The notes: generated by a model from the letters alone, not told the origin. A stretch of DNA of 20,587 bases from an uncultured Burkholderiaceae bacterium (GCA_937936215.1 CALGWX010000156.1:1-20587), one strand, 5' to 3'; shown: positions 1-7,272, numbered from the stretch's first letter. Program-made: numbers and translations.

Positions 1-1976
1 TTCGACAGTCGCGCGCCGATGTCGGCCGGCAGCGCCTCGGCGCGCACCGCCTCCGGCGAGTCGTAGTCGAAGCCGGCGAGTTCGAGCTGGTTGCCGAGCA
101 CGCGCAGCACCTTCCAGCCGGGCCGCGCGTCTCCCAGCGGCGGGGTCACGCCGTTGAAGCTCTGCGCCCTGCCCTCGCAGTTGACGAAAGTCCCCGCGGT
201 CTCGGTGAACGGCGTGATCGGCAGGATCGCGTGCGCGTACTCGAGGGCGCTGTTGCGGTAGGCCGCCAGCGCGATCACGGCATCGGCGCCCTTCAGCGCC
301 GCCACCGCGGCGGCCGGGTCGGCGGTGTCGTATTCCGGCTCGCAATTGAGCAGCAGGTAGGCGCGCAGCCCCTGGCGCACCATCGCCGCCGCATCCAGCC
401 CCATCCCCGACGGCACCGCGCCGACGAGGTAGCCGCCGACGCTGTTGGCCGCCTCGCCGATCACGCCGCTGCGGCCACCGATCGCGCCGGCGATCCAGTT
501 CGCCCACGCCTGCAGTTGCGCCGCCTTCGGGTGCTGCGCGGCGGCGTTGCCGAGCAGGATCGCCGCATTGCGCCCGGAGCACAGGCTGGCGGCGATCGCC
601 TGCGCCGTCGCCGAGGCCGTCACGCCGGCCACTGGCGCCGCGATGCCCTTGATCGCGGCCACCGCGGTGGCGATCTCGGCCAGCGCCTGCACCCAGGCGC
701 TCGGCCGCACGATCGCCTTCGCCGCCAGCGGCATCAGCAGATCGTCGTCGACCGCGTGCAGCACGCTCACCTTGGCGCCGTGCTTGACCGCCTGCCGGAC
801 CCGCACCGCCAGCAGCGGATGGTCCTTGCGCAGGAACGAGCCGACCAGCAGCAGCCGGTCCAGCGCGTTGATCTCCGCCACCGGCATGCCGAGCCAGGGC
901 GCGCCGGCGCGGCCGCCGTCGGCGGAGAAGTCGGACTGGCGCAGGCGGAAGTCGACGTTCTCCGAGCCGAGGCCGCGCATCAGCCTGGCGAGCAGATACA
1001 GCTCCTCGACGGTGCTGTGCGGCGCGGCCAGCGCACCGATGCTGCCGGCGCCGTGCGCGCGGCGCACGTGCTTCAGCGCCTGCGCCGCGTAGGCGAGCGC
1101 GTCAGGCCAGTCGACCTCTAGCCACTGCCCGCCCTGCTTGACCATCGGCCGCGTGATGCGGTCGGCGGCGTACAGCCCTTCGTAGGAGAAGCGGTCGCGG
1201 TCCGACAGCCAGCACTCGTTGACCGCCTCGTTCTCCAGCGGCAGCACGCGCAGCACGCGGTCCTTCTTGACCTGCACGATCAAGTTCGAGCCGAGCGAGT
1301 CGTGCGGGCTGACGCTCTTGCGGCGGGCGAGCTCCCAGGTGCGGGCGGCGTAGCGGAACGGCTTGCTCGTCAGCGCCCCCACCGGGCAGAGGTCGATCAT
1401 GTTGCCGGAGACCTCGGAGGTCACCGCGCCGTCGACGAAGGCGAGGATCTCGGAGTGCTCGCCGCGCCCGGCCATGCCCAGTTCCATGATGCCTGCGATC
1501 TCCTGCCCGAAGCGCACGCAGCGAGTGCAGTGGATGCAGCGCGGCATCTCCTCGGCCGAGATCAGCGGCCCGAGGTTTTTGGCGAACACCACCCGCTTCG
1601 GCTCGCTGTAGCGCGACGAGGAGCCACCATAGCCGACCGCGAGGTCCTGCAGCTGGCACTCGCCGCCCTGGTCGCAGATCGGGCAGTCGAGCGGGTGGTT
1701 GATCAGCAGGAACTCCATGACCGCCTTCTGCGCCTGCTTGGCGCGCTCGGAGGCGGTGCGCACGATCATGCCCGGCGTGGCCGGCGTGGCGCAGGCCGGC
1801 AGCGGCTTCGGAGCCTTCTCGACCTCCACCAGGCACATGCGGCAGTTGGCGGCGATCGACAGCTTGCGGTGGTAGCAGAAGTGCGGCACGTAGATGCCGA
1901 GCTTCTCGGCAGCCTGCATCACCATGCTGCCTTCGGGCACCTCGACCTTGCGGCCGTCGATTTCGAGCTCAACCAT
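1..1976 (-). CDS. nuoG: NADH-quinone oxidoreductase subunit G, C-terminus cut by window edge
   Basis: Iron-sulfur subunit of the peripheral (NADH-oxidising) arm of complex I, which passes electrons from NuoF/NuoE toward NuoB. About 658 codons are visible and no stop is reached. The N-terminus begins MVELEIDGRK. It carries the [2Fe-2S] cysteines C34, C45, C48 and C62, then the His94/C98/C101/C107 cluster site, then C147, C150, C153 and C197 for a second [4Fe-4S] centre. A molybdopterin-oxidoreductase-like domain follows. All expected ligands are present. The ATG at 1976-1974 was chosen because it gives the usual family N-terminus. It is the last nuo gene visible, 213 bp after nuoF. The stop of a small intervening ORF overlaps its start (ATGGTTGA). 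Identification is firm; only the 3' end is missing. Confidence 0.97.
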   Translation of the reverse strand, partial: MVELEIDGRKVEVPEGSMVMQAAEKLGIYVPHFCYHRKLSIAANCRMCLVEVEKAPKPLPACATPATPGMIVRTASERAKQAQKAVMEFLLINHPLDCPICDQGGECQLQDLAVGYGGSSSRYSEPKRVVFAKNLGPLISAEEMPRCIHCTRCVRFGQEIAGIMELGMAGRGEHSEILAFVDGAVTSEVSGNMIDLCPVGALTSKPFRYAARTWELARRKSVSPHDSLGSNLIVQVKKDRVLRVLPLENEAVNECWLSDRDRFSYEGLYAADRITRPMVKQGGQWLEVDWPDALAYAAQALKHVRRAHGAGSIGALAAPHSTVEELYLLARLMRGLGSENVDFRLRQSDFSADGGRAGAPWLGMPVAEINALDRLLLVGSFLRKDHPLLAVRVRQAVKHGAKVSVLHAVDDDLLMPLAAKAIVRPSAWVQALAEIATAVAAIKGIAAPVAGVTASATAQAIAASLCSGRNAAILLGNAAAQHPKAAQLQAWANWIAGAIGGRSGVIGEAANSVGGYLVGAVPSGMGLDAAAMVRQGLRAYLLLNCEPEYDTADPAAAVAALKGADAVIALAAYRNSALEYAHAILPITPFTETAGTFVNCEGRAQSFNGVTPPLGDARPGWKVLRVLGNQLELAGFDYDSPEAVRAEALPADIGARLS

Positions 1977-2193
1977 GGCGGAAGGCGTGGCTGGCGTACG
2001 CGACCGCTGCGCGGCCGCGGTTGCCTTCGTCGCGGGAAATCGAACGGGCGAGCTTGGGGCGCAGTGCGCCGCGCCCGGTGCCACTGCGCGCGCCGCAGCG
2101 CGCATCGCGGCCGCCGGCCGCAGGCAGCACCGAACCGCGACCAGGCGCGCCGTGGGACGAAGACATGCGGAAGCGGCCGTCGGCGAGCGTCAT
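1969..2193 (-). CDS. 74-aa hypothetical ORF filling the nuoF-nuoG gap
   Basis: An open frame of 74 codons starts with an ATG that overlaps the nuoF stop (ATGA, 2193-2190) and ends in a TGA that overlaps the nuoG start (ATGGTTGA). It fills the gap exactly. The product would be basic and rich in Gly, Arg and Ala (start MTLADGRFRMSSSHGAPGRG), with no transmembrane segment and no motif I recognise. GC3 is about 80% by hand count, only slightly above positions 1 and 2, so coding is unproven. The overlaps suggest translational coupling, but both ATGA and ATGGTTGA overlaps occur easily by chance, and stop-free frames are common at this G+C. It could equally be an untranslated spacer. Confidence 0.3.
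   Translation of the reverse strand: MTLADGRFRMSSSHGAPGRGSVLPAAGGRDARCGARSGTGRGALRPKLARSISRDEGNRGRAAVAYASHAFRHG
2107..2121. repeat. Perfect palindrome in the nuoF-nuoG gap
   Basis: Six-base arms GCGGCC and GGCCGC enclose a 3-base loop. The hairpin would form in the nuo mRNA between nuoF and nuoG. No T-run follows, so it is unlikely to be an intrinsic terminator; an mRNA processing or stability element is possible. Confidence 0.5.
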
Positions 2194-3494
2194 ACGTAAT
2201 CCGGCACCAGGCAGCGCTTGTGCTCGATGTGGTACTCGAACTCGGCGCGGAAGTGCTTGACGAAGGCGCGCACCGGCATCGCCGCCGCGTCGCCGAGGGC
2301 GCAGATGGTGCGGCCCTGGATGTTGTCGGCCACCGAGTTCAGCAGGTCGAGGTCCTCCGGCCTTCCTTGACCGTGCTCGATGCGGTGCACGACGCGGTAC
2401 AGCCAGCCGGTGCCTTCGCGGCACGGGGTGCACTGGCCGCAGCTTTCCTCGTAATAGAAGTACGACAGCCGCTCCAGGCACCGCACCATGCAGCGGCTGT
2501 CGTCCATCACGATCACGGCACCGGAGCCAAGCATCGACCCGGCCTTGGCGATCGAGTCGTAGTCCATGTCGCAGGCCATCATCACTTCGCCCGGCAGCAC
2601 CGGCATCGACGAGCCGCCGGGGATGCAGGCCTTCAGCTTCCGCCCGCCGCGCATGCCGCCGGCCAACTCCAGCAGCTTGGCGAACGGCGTACCCATCGGC
2701 ACTTCGTAATTGCCGGGCCGCTCGACGTCGCCGGAGACCGAGAAGATCTTGGTGCCACCGTTGTTGGGCTTGCCCAGCTCGAGGTACTTCTCGCCGCCGT
2801 GGTTGATGATCCACGGCACGGCGGCGAAGGTCTCGGTGTTGTTGATCGTGGTCGGCTTGCCATAGAGCCCGTAGCTCGCCGGGAACGGTGGCTTGAAGCG
2901 CGGCTGGCCCTTCTTGCCTTCGAGCGACTCGAGCAGCGCCGTCTCCTCGCCGCAGATGTAGGCGCCGTAGCCGTGCGCGGCGTGCAGCTCGAAGCTGAAG
3001 TCCGAGCCGAGGATGTTGCGCCCGAGGTAGCCCGCCGCGCGCGCCTGTTCGATCGCCTGCTCGAAGCGCTCGTAGGTCTCCCAGATCTCGCCGTGGATGT
3101 AGTTGTAGCCGACACTGGCGCCCATCGCGTAGCCGGCGATGATCATTCCCTCGATGACGATGTGCGGGTTGTAGCGCAGGATGTCGCGGTCCTTGAACGT
3201 GCCCGGCTCGCCCTCGTCGGAGTTGCAGACGACGTACTTCTGGCCCGGAAACTGCCGCGGCATGAAGCTCCACTTCAGCCCGGTCGGAAAGCCGGCGCCG
3301 CCGCGGCCGCGCAGCGCCGACTTCTTGACCTCCGCGATCACTGTGTCCGGCGTCATCTTGTGCTCGAGGATCTTGCGCAGCGCCGAGTAGCCACCGCGCG
3401 CCTCGTAGCCCTTGAGGTCCCAGTTGCTGCCGTCCAGCCCGGCCAGGATGACCGGGCTGATGTGGCGGCCGTGGAAACAGGTCTGCGCCGTCAT
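2190..3494 (-). CDS. nuoF: NADH-quinone oxidoreductase subunit F (NADH/FMN-binding)
   Basis: Catalytic NADH dehydrogenase subunit of complex I. It binds NADH, FMN and one [4Fe-4S] cluster and starts electron flow into the enzyme. The product is 434 aa, normal for the family. The Gly-rich nucleotide/FMN motif GRGGAGFPTG lies at residues 63-72, and the N3 cluster cysteines are C352, C355 and C358 (SCGQCTPC) with C398. The ATG at 3494 gives the typical MTAQTCFHGRHISPVILAGL start, preceded by a GTGAAGG Shine-Dalgarno-like stretch. The frame stays open upstream into nuoE, but that extension is Arg/Pro-rich and does not resemble NuoF. It lies 104 bp after nuoE. No key residue is missing. Confidence 0.97.
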   Translation of the reverse strand: MTAQTCFHGRHISPVILAGLDGSNWDLKGYEARGGYSALRKILEHKMTPDTVIAEVKKSALRGRGGAGFPTGLKWSFMPRQFPGQKYVVCNSDEGEPGTFKDRDILRYNPHIVIEGMIIAGYAMGASVGYNYIHGEIWETYERFEQAIEQARAAGYLGRNILGSDFSFELHAAHGYGAYICGEETALLESLEGKKGQPRFKPPFPASYGLYGKPTTINNTETFAAVPWIINHGGEKYLELGKPNNGGTKIFSVSGDVERPGNYEVPMGTPFAKLLELAGGMRGGRKLKACIPGGSSMPVLPGEVMMACDMDYDSIAKAGSMLGSGAVIVMDDSRCMVRCLERLSYFYYEESCGQCTPCREGTGWLYRVVHRIEHGQGRPEDLDLLNSVADNIQGRTICALGDAAAMPVRAFVKHFRAEFEYHIEHKRCLVPDYV

Positions 3495-3546
3495 CGCGTC
3501 GCCTTCACCGCGAGGCTCGGCCACGCCCGCGGGCAGCGGCCGGCGC

Positions 3547-3560
3547 GGCCCGTCGGGGCC
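3547..3560. repeat. Short palindrome in the nuoE-nuoF gap
   Basis: Arms GGCCC and GGGCC (5 bp) enclose a 4-base loop in the 104-bp spacer between nuoE and nuoF. No T-run follows on the transcribed strand. Same kind of intercistronic hairpin as in the C-D and F-G gaps. Confidence 0.4.
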
Positions 3561-3598
3561 GGCCGCATGGCGCGTCGGGGCCAGTTCCCGCACATGGC

Positions 3599-4108
3599 CT
3601 ACCTCGCCTGCCTCAGTTCTTCGATCAGCGCATCGAGCTTCTCGTCGCTCATGAAACTGCACATGCGCTTGTTGTTGACCAGCAGCACCGGCGCATCGCC
3701 GCAGGCGCCCATGCACTCGCCTTCCTTCAGCGTGAACTCGCCATCGGCCGTGGTCTCGTTGAAGCCGACGCCCAGCCGCTGCTGCAGGTGGCGCGCGGCG
3801 CGGTTGCCGCCCGACAGCGCGCACGGCAGGTTCGTGCACACCGTGATCTTGTGCCGCCCGACCGGCTCGAGGTTGTACATCGCGTAGAAGGTGGCCACCT
3901 CGTAGGCGGCGATCGGCGGCATGCCGAGGTATTCGGCCACCGCCTCGATCACCTCCTTCGGCAGCCAGCCGTGCTCGTCCTGCGCGATCGCCAGCGCAGC
4001 CATCACCGCCGACTGCCGGTGCTCGGGCGGGTACTTGGCGACCTCGCGGTCGATCTTAGCCCGCGCGGCGGCCGACAGCAGTTCCGGGGGCTGGGGCACG
4101 GCGCTCAT
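3599..4108 (-). CDS. nuoE: NADH-quinone oxidoreductase subunit E ([2Fe-2S])
   Basis: Thioredoxin-like [2Fe-2S] subunit that pairs with NuoF in the NADH-oxidising tip of complex I. The product is 169 aa. The N1a ligands are visible as C91 and C96 (VCTNLPC) and C132 and C136 (ECMGAC). I placed the start at the ATG ending at 4106 (MSAVPQPPEL), 7 bp after the nuoD stop. An in-frame ATG at 4135 would add nine residues but lies inside nuoD. No strong Shine-Dalgarno sequence precedes the chosen start, so translation may be coupled to nuoD. An in-frame ATG directly after the stop could encode 34 more residues up to nuoF, but nothing in that stretch looks conserved. Confidence 0.96.
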   Translation of the reverse strand: MSAVPQPPELLSAAARAKIDREVAKYPPEHRQSAVMAALAIAQDEHGWLPKEVIEAVAEYLGMPPIAAYEVATFYAMYNLEPVGRHKITVCTNLPCALSGGNRAARHLQQRLGVGFNETTADGEFTLKEGECMGACGDAPVLLVNNKRMCSFMSDEKLDALIEELRQAR

Positions 4109-4115
4109 CTTGGCG

Positions 4116-5369
4116 CTAGCGGTCGATCTCGCCAAAGACGATGTCCTGGGTGCCGATGATCGTCACCGCATCGGCGATCATGTGGCCGCGAGACATCTCG
4201 TCCAGCCCCTGCAGGTGCGCGAACCCCGGGGCGCGGATCTTCAGCCGGTACGGCTTGTTGGCGCCGTCCGAGACGAGATAGATGCCGAACTCGCCCTTGG
4301 GGTGCTCCACGCCGCAGTACGTCTCGCCCTCGGGCACGTGGAAGCCCTCGGTGAAGAGCTTGAAGTGGTGGATCAGCTCTTCCATGTTCGACTTCATTTC
4401 GACCCGCGACGGCGGCGCCACCTTGTGGTTGTCGGTGATCACCGGGCCGGGGTTCTTGCGCAGCCAGTCGACGCACTGGCGGATGATGCGGTTGGACTGC
4501 CGCATTTCCTCGACCCGCACCAAATAGCGGTCGTAGCAGTCGCCGTTGCGGCCCACCGGCACGTCGAAGTCGACCTGGTCGTAGACCTCGTAGGGCTGCT
4601 TCTTGCGCAGGTCCCAGGCCACGCCCGAGCCGCGCAGCATCGGGCCGGTGAAGCCCATCGCCAGCGCCCGCTCCGGTGACACCACGCCGATGCCCACCAG
4701 CCGCTGCTTCCAGATACGGTTGTCGGTGAGCAGCGTCTCGTACTCGTCGACGTACTTGGGGAAGCGATTGGTGAAGTCCTCGATGAAGTCAAGCAGCGAG
4801 CCCTGCCGGTTCTCGTTCAGCCGCTTCACCTCGGCCTCGCTGCGCACCCGTGACGGCCTGTACTGCGGCATCGAATCGGGCAGGTCGCGGTACACGCCGC
4901 CCGGCCGGTAGTAGGCCGCGTGCATGCGCGCGCCCGAGACCGCCTCGTACATGTCGAACAGGTCCTCGCGCTCGCGGAAGGCGTAAAGCAGCACCGCCAT
5001 CGCGCCGACGTCGAGCGCGTGGGCGCCGATCCACAGCAGGTGGTTCAGCAGCCGCGTGATCTCGTCGAACATCACCCGGATGTACTGGGCGCGCACCGGC
5101 ACCTCGACGCCGAGCAGCTTCTCGATCGCCATCACGTAGGCGTGCTCGTTGCACATCATCGACACGTAGTCGAGACGGTCCATGTACGGCACCGACTGGA
5201 TGAACGTGCGCGTCTCGGCCAGCTTCTCGGTGGCCCGGTGCAACAGGCCGATGTGCGGGTCGGCGCGCTGGATCACTTCGCCGTCGAGCTCCAGCACCAG
5301 CCGCAGCACGCCGTGCGCCGCCGGATGCTGCGGCCCAAAGTTCAGCGTGTAGTTCTTGATCTCAGCCAT
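4116..5369 (-). CDS. nuoD: NADH-quinone oxidoreductase subunit D
   Basis: The 49-kDa-type subunit of the complex I connecting arm. With NuoB it forms the quinone site near cluster N2, and it is related to the large subunit of [NiFe] hydrogenases. The product is 417 aa, full length, with the characteristic FGPQHPAAHGVLRL (residues 11-24) that forms part of the quinone pocket, and RPGGVYRDLP further on. The ATG at 5369 gives MAEIKNYTLNFGPQHP, the standard start. A second, nearly identical copy of the first 11 codons lies 154 bp upstream, beginning with GTG. That copy cannot serve as the start of full-length NuoD because its frame ends in a TGA overlapping this ATG. nuoC and nuoD are separate, unlike the fused nuoCD of E. 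coli. Confidence 0.97.
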   Translation of the reverse strand: MAEIKNYTLNFGPQHPAAHGVLRLVLELDGEVIQRADPHIGLLHRATEKLAETRTFIQSVPYMDRLDYVSMMCNEHAYVMAIEKLLGVEVPVRAQYIRVMFDEITRLLNHLLWIGAHALDVGAMAVLLYAFREREDLFDMYEAVSGARMHAAYYRPGGVYRDLPDSMPQYRPSRVRSEAEVKRLNENRQGSLLDFIEDFTNRFPKYVDEYETLLTDNRIWKQRLVGIGVVSPERALAMGFTGPMLRGSGVAWDLRKKQPYEVYDQVDFDVPVGRNGDCYDRYLVRVEEMRQSNRIIRQCVDWLRKNPGPVITDNHKVAPPSRVEMKSNMEELIHHFKLFTEGFHVPEGETYCGVEHPKGEFGIYLVSDGANKPYRLKIRAPGFAHLQGLDEMSRGHMIADAVTIIGTQDIVFGEIDR

Positions 5370-5420
5370 GAGGCGACGCCATCGGTCGGAGCTGAGAGCG
5401 CGCAGCGGGTTGCCTCTGCA

Positions 5421-5465
5421 GCTTAACTTCGGCGGCCGCTGACCTGCGCGCAGCGCAGGTTAAGC
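5421..5465. repeat. Nested palindrome in the nuoC-nuoD gap
   Basis: Outer arms GCTTAAC (5421-5427) and GTTAAGC (5459-5465) enclose an inner perfect 8-bp stem, ACCTGCGC / GCGCAGGT (5442-5449 and 5453-5460, 3-base loop). The inner right arm overlaps the outer right arm, so the two stems are alternatives. A further GCCCGC/GCGGGC pair with a 5-base loop follows at 5464-5480. No T-run is present. It lies between the two copies of the nuoD start and may be part of the inserted sequence. Confidence 0.5.
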
Positions 5466-5490
5466 CCGCGGCACGCGGGCGGCGGACGGC

Positions 5491-5523
5491 AAAGTTCAGC
5501 GTGTAGTTCCTGATCTCGGCCAC
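5491..5523 (-). repeat. Imperfect direct repeat of the nuoD start (copy of 5337-5369)
   Basis: On the minus strand this 33-bp stretch reads GTG GCC GAG ATC AGG AAC and on to CTG AAC TTT (VAEIRNYTLNF). It matches the first 11 codons of nuoD at 5369-5337 in 30 of 33 bases. The three differences are GTG for ATG, GCC for GCT, and AGG for AAG. It begins 3 bp after the nuoC stop. The frame continues for 53 codons and ends in a TGA (5364-5362) that overlaps the real nuoD ATG (ATGGCTGA). The similarity stops sharply after the TTT codon. Best read as a local duplication or an old displaced start of nuoD. Confidence 0.85.
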
Positions 5524-5526
5524 GAC

Positions 5527-6123
5527 CTAGCGCCCCTGCGCGTAGCCTTCCTCGCGGATCACCCGCGGGACGATCTCGCGCGGCTCGATCGTCACCGGCT
5601 GGTAGACGACGCGCCGCTGCTCCGGGTCGTAGCGCATCTCGACGTGGCCGGTGATCGGGAAGTCCTTGCGGAACGGATGGCCGACGAAGCCGTAGTCGGT
5701 CAGGATGCGGCGCAGGTCGGCATGGCCCTCGAAGACGATGCCGAACAGGTCGAACGCCTCGCGCTCGAACCAGCCGGCCGACGCCCACACCGAGGTGACC
5801 GAGGCCACCACCGGCAGGTCGTCATCGGGGCAGAACGTGCGCACCCGCAGCCGCCAGTTGTGCGTCACCGACAGCAGGTGCATCACGACGGCGAAGCGGC
5901 TGCCGCTCCAGGCGCCGTGGCCGTAGTCGCGGTAGTCGACGCCGCACAGGTCGATCAGCTGCTCGAAGCGCAGCCGCTCGTCGTCGCGCAGGATGCGCGC
6001 CGCCTCCAGGTGCTCGGCGGCCGGCACCACGATCGTCACCTCGCCGAGCGCGACCTTCGTATCCGCGATCTTTTCGCCGAGGGCGGCGCTGAGGTGCTTG
6101 ACGAGGGTGTCCAGTCGGCTCAT
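5527..6123 (-). CDS. nuoC: NADH-quinone oxidoreductase subunit C
   Basis: The 30-kDa-type subunit of the complex I peripheral arm. It has no cofactor and helps assemble NuoD and NuoB. The product is 198 aa and includes the family signature around ASAGWFEREAFDLFGIVFEG and the following LTDYGFVGHPFRKDFP. The ATG at 6123 (MSRLDTLVKHL) lies 8 bp after the nuoB stop. A longer in-frame opening runs up into nuoB but is out of frame with it and Arg/Ala-rich, so I reject it. The stop TAG at 5529-5527 is followed almost at once by the duplicated nuoD start. As a free-standing gene it fits betaproteobacterial nuo operons. Confidence 0.96.
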   Translation of the reverse strand: MSRLDTLVKHLSAALGEKIADTKVALGEVTIVVPAAEHLEAARILRDDERLRFEQLIDLCGVDYRDYGHGAWSGSRFAVVMHLLSVTHNWRLRVRTFCPDDDLPVVASVTSVWASAGWFEREAFDLFGIVFEGHADLRRILTDYGFVGHPFRKDFPITGHVEMRYDPEQRRVVYQPVTIEPREIVPRVIREEGYAQGR

Positions 6124-6131
6124 GGGACGGC

Positions 6132-6608
6132 TCACCGCGCGATCGTGTTGGTGCGCCGGATCTTGTTCTGCAGCTGGATGATCCCGTAGATCAGCGCCTC
6201 GGCCGTCGGCGGGCAGCCGGGCACGTAAACGTCGACCGGCACGATGCGGTCGCAGCCGCGCACGACCGAGTAGCTGTAGTGGTAGTAGCCGCCGCCGTTG
6301 GCGCACGAGCCCATGCTGATCACCCAGCGCGGCTCGGCCATCTGGTCGTAGACCTTGCGCAGCGCCGGCGCCATCTTGTTGCACAGCGTGCCGGCGACAA
6401 TCATCACGTCGCTCTGGCGCGGACTGGGCCGGAACATCACGCCGAAGCGGTCGAGGTCGTAGCGCGAGGCGCCGGCGTGGATCATCTCCACCGCGCAGCA
6501 GGCCAGGCCGAAGGTCATCGGCCACAGCGAGCCGGTCTTGCTCCAGTTGATGAGCTTGTCGACGCTGGTAGTGACGAAGCCCTCGTTCAGGATGCCTTCA
6601 ACGCCCAT
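6132..6608 (-). CDS. nuoB: NADH-quinone oxidoreductase subunit B (cluster N2)
   Basis: Subunit that carries [4Fe-4S] cluster N2, the last electron carrier before quinone. The product is 158 aa. The unusual adjacent-cysteine ligand pair C37-C38 (GLACCAVEM) is present together with C102 (GSCAN) and C132 (VPGCPPTAE), so the cluster site is complete. The ATG at 6608 is preceded by AGGTGA at a good distance and gives MGVEGILNEGFVTTS. It lies 20 bp after nuoA and 8 bp before nuoC, within the tight first part of the operon. Confidence 0.98.
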   Translation of the reverse strand: MGVEGILNEGFVTTSVDKLINWSKTGSLWPMTFGLACCAVEMIHAGASRYDLDRFGVMFRPSPRQSDVMIVAGTLCNKMAPALRKVYDQMAEPRWVISMGSCANGGGYYHYSYSVVRGCDRIVPVDVYVPGCPPTAEALIYGIIQLQNKIRRTNTIAR

Positions 6609-6628
6609 CTCGTGTCACCTCGGCTGGG

Positions 6629-6994
6629 CTACTCCCAGTCGATCGCGCCCTTTTTCCACTCGTAGACGAAGCCCACGGTCAGGATGGCGAGGAAGACCAT
6701 CGCCGCCCAGAAGCCGGCGCTCCACTGGCCGAGCCCCATCATCGCGGCCGCGAACGGAAACAGGAAAGCGATCTCGAGATCGAACAGGATGAACAGGATC
6801 GCCACCAGGTAGTAGCGCACGTCGAACTTCATGCGCGCGTCCTCGAACGCCTCGAAGCCGCACTCGTAGGGCGACAGCTTCTCCGGGTCGGGACGCCGCG
6901 GCCCGAGCAGCGCGCCGACGGCGATCGGCGCCACGCCTACGAGCAGACCGACCAGCAGGAACAGCAGGATCGGCAGGTAGCTTTCGAGGATCAT
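6629..6994 (-). CDS. nuoA: NADH-quinone oxidoreductase subunit A
   Basis: Small membrane subunit of complex I located at the junction of membrane and peripheral arms. The product is 121 aa with three predicted membrane helices, roughly residues 5-30, 60-85 and 90-113. The conserved loop SPYECGFE near residue 41 is present, as is FDLEIAFLFPFA in the second helix. First gene of the nuo operon. The upstream 97 bp to tRNA-Leu hold a strong hairpin and no clear promoter, so the operon may also be reached by transcription through secG and the tRNA. No strong Shine-Dalgarno sequence is visible. Confidence 0.97.
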   Translation of the reverse strand: MILESYLPILLFLLVGLLVGVAPIAVGALLGPRRPDPEKLSPYECGFEAFEDARMKFDVRYYLVAILFILFDLEIAFLFPFAAAMMGLGQWSAGFWAAMVFLAILTVGFVYEWKKGAIDWE

Positions 6995-7052
6995 CGGGGC
7001 GGATCGGGTCAGGCGCGACTAGCCGCTCGGATCGGCGCCGGCATCAACTGCT

Positions 7053-7073
7053 GCCGCCGGTGGCACCGGCGGC
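7053..7073 (-). terminator. Strong hairpin between tRNA-Leu and nuoA
   Basis: A perfect 9-bp inverted repeat, GCCGCCGGT / ACCGGCGGC, with a 3-base loop lies 18 bp downstream of the tRNA 3' end. It is very stable but is not followed by a T-run on the minus strand, so an intrinsic terminator is doubtful. A role in tRNA 3' processing or in protecting the 5' end of the nuo message is equally possible. Confidence 0.4.
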
Positions 7074-7091
7074 CCGGTGCCCTGGTTCAGG

Positions 7092-7176
7092 TGGTGCCCA
7101 CGGTGAGATTCGAACTCACACAGCTTGCGCCGCCACCCCCTCAAGATGGTGTGTCTACCAATTCCACCACGTGGGC
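7092..7176 (-). tRNA. tRNA-Leu (anticodon GAG)
   Basis: An 85-nt class II tRNA with CCA encoded. The acceptor arms GCCCACG and CGTGGGC pair perfectly. The D arm contains GTGGAATTGGTAGACAC. The anticodon stem CCATC/GGTGG has one T-G pair, and the 7-base loop TTGAGGG gives anticodon GAG (reads CTC and CTT). A long variable arm follows, as expected for tRNA-Leu. The T arm is GTGAG-TTCGAAT-CTCAC, and the 3' end is discriminator A plus CCA. It sits between secG and nuoA; a secG-tRNA-Leu pairing is also known from E. coli. Confidence 0.97.
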
Positions 7177-7208
7177 AAAAACGACGCGATCTTACTGCAA
7201 TCGATCGC
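7177..7208 (-). terminator. Possible weak terminator after secG, abutting tRNA-Leu
   Basis: A 6-bp stem GCGATC/GATCGC (7203-7208 and 7186-7191) with an 11-base loop is followed on the minus strand by GTCG and five Ts (7181-7177). The T-run touches the first base of the tRNA. The stem is short and the loop long, so termination would be partial at best. A TAAGAT hexamer in the loop could instead be part of a tRNA promoter, though no matching -35 is visible. Confidence 0.3.
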
Positions 7209-7272
7209 CGCCCACCGGGCCGAACGCCGGCATTTCCCTGCGCGCGACGCTGCCTTGGCGCGCGCGGCGTAC

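Noticed and set aside
3491..3595. 34-codon frame following the nuoE stop and ending in an ATGA overlap with nuoF
   Set aside because: It is simply the nuoE frame continued after TAG, Arg/Pro/Ala-rich, with no independent start signal. Too weak to annotate as a gene.
1302..3887. 861-codon open frame on the plus strand opposite nuoG/nuoF/nuoE
   Set aside because: It lies antisense to genes with complete cofactor motifs. The product is Arg/Ala/His/Val-rich low complexity; a typical G+C-driven shadow.
5362..5523. GTG copy as the true nuoD start
   Set aside because: The frame meets TGA at 5364-5362 before the NuoD-specific sequence resumes, and the 154-bp offset is not a multiple of three.
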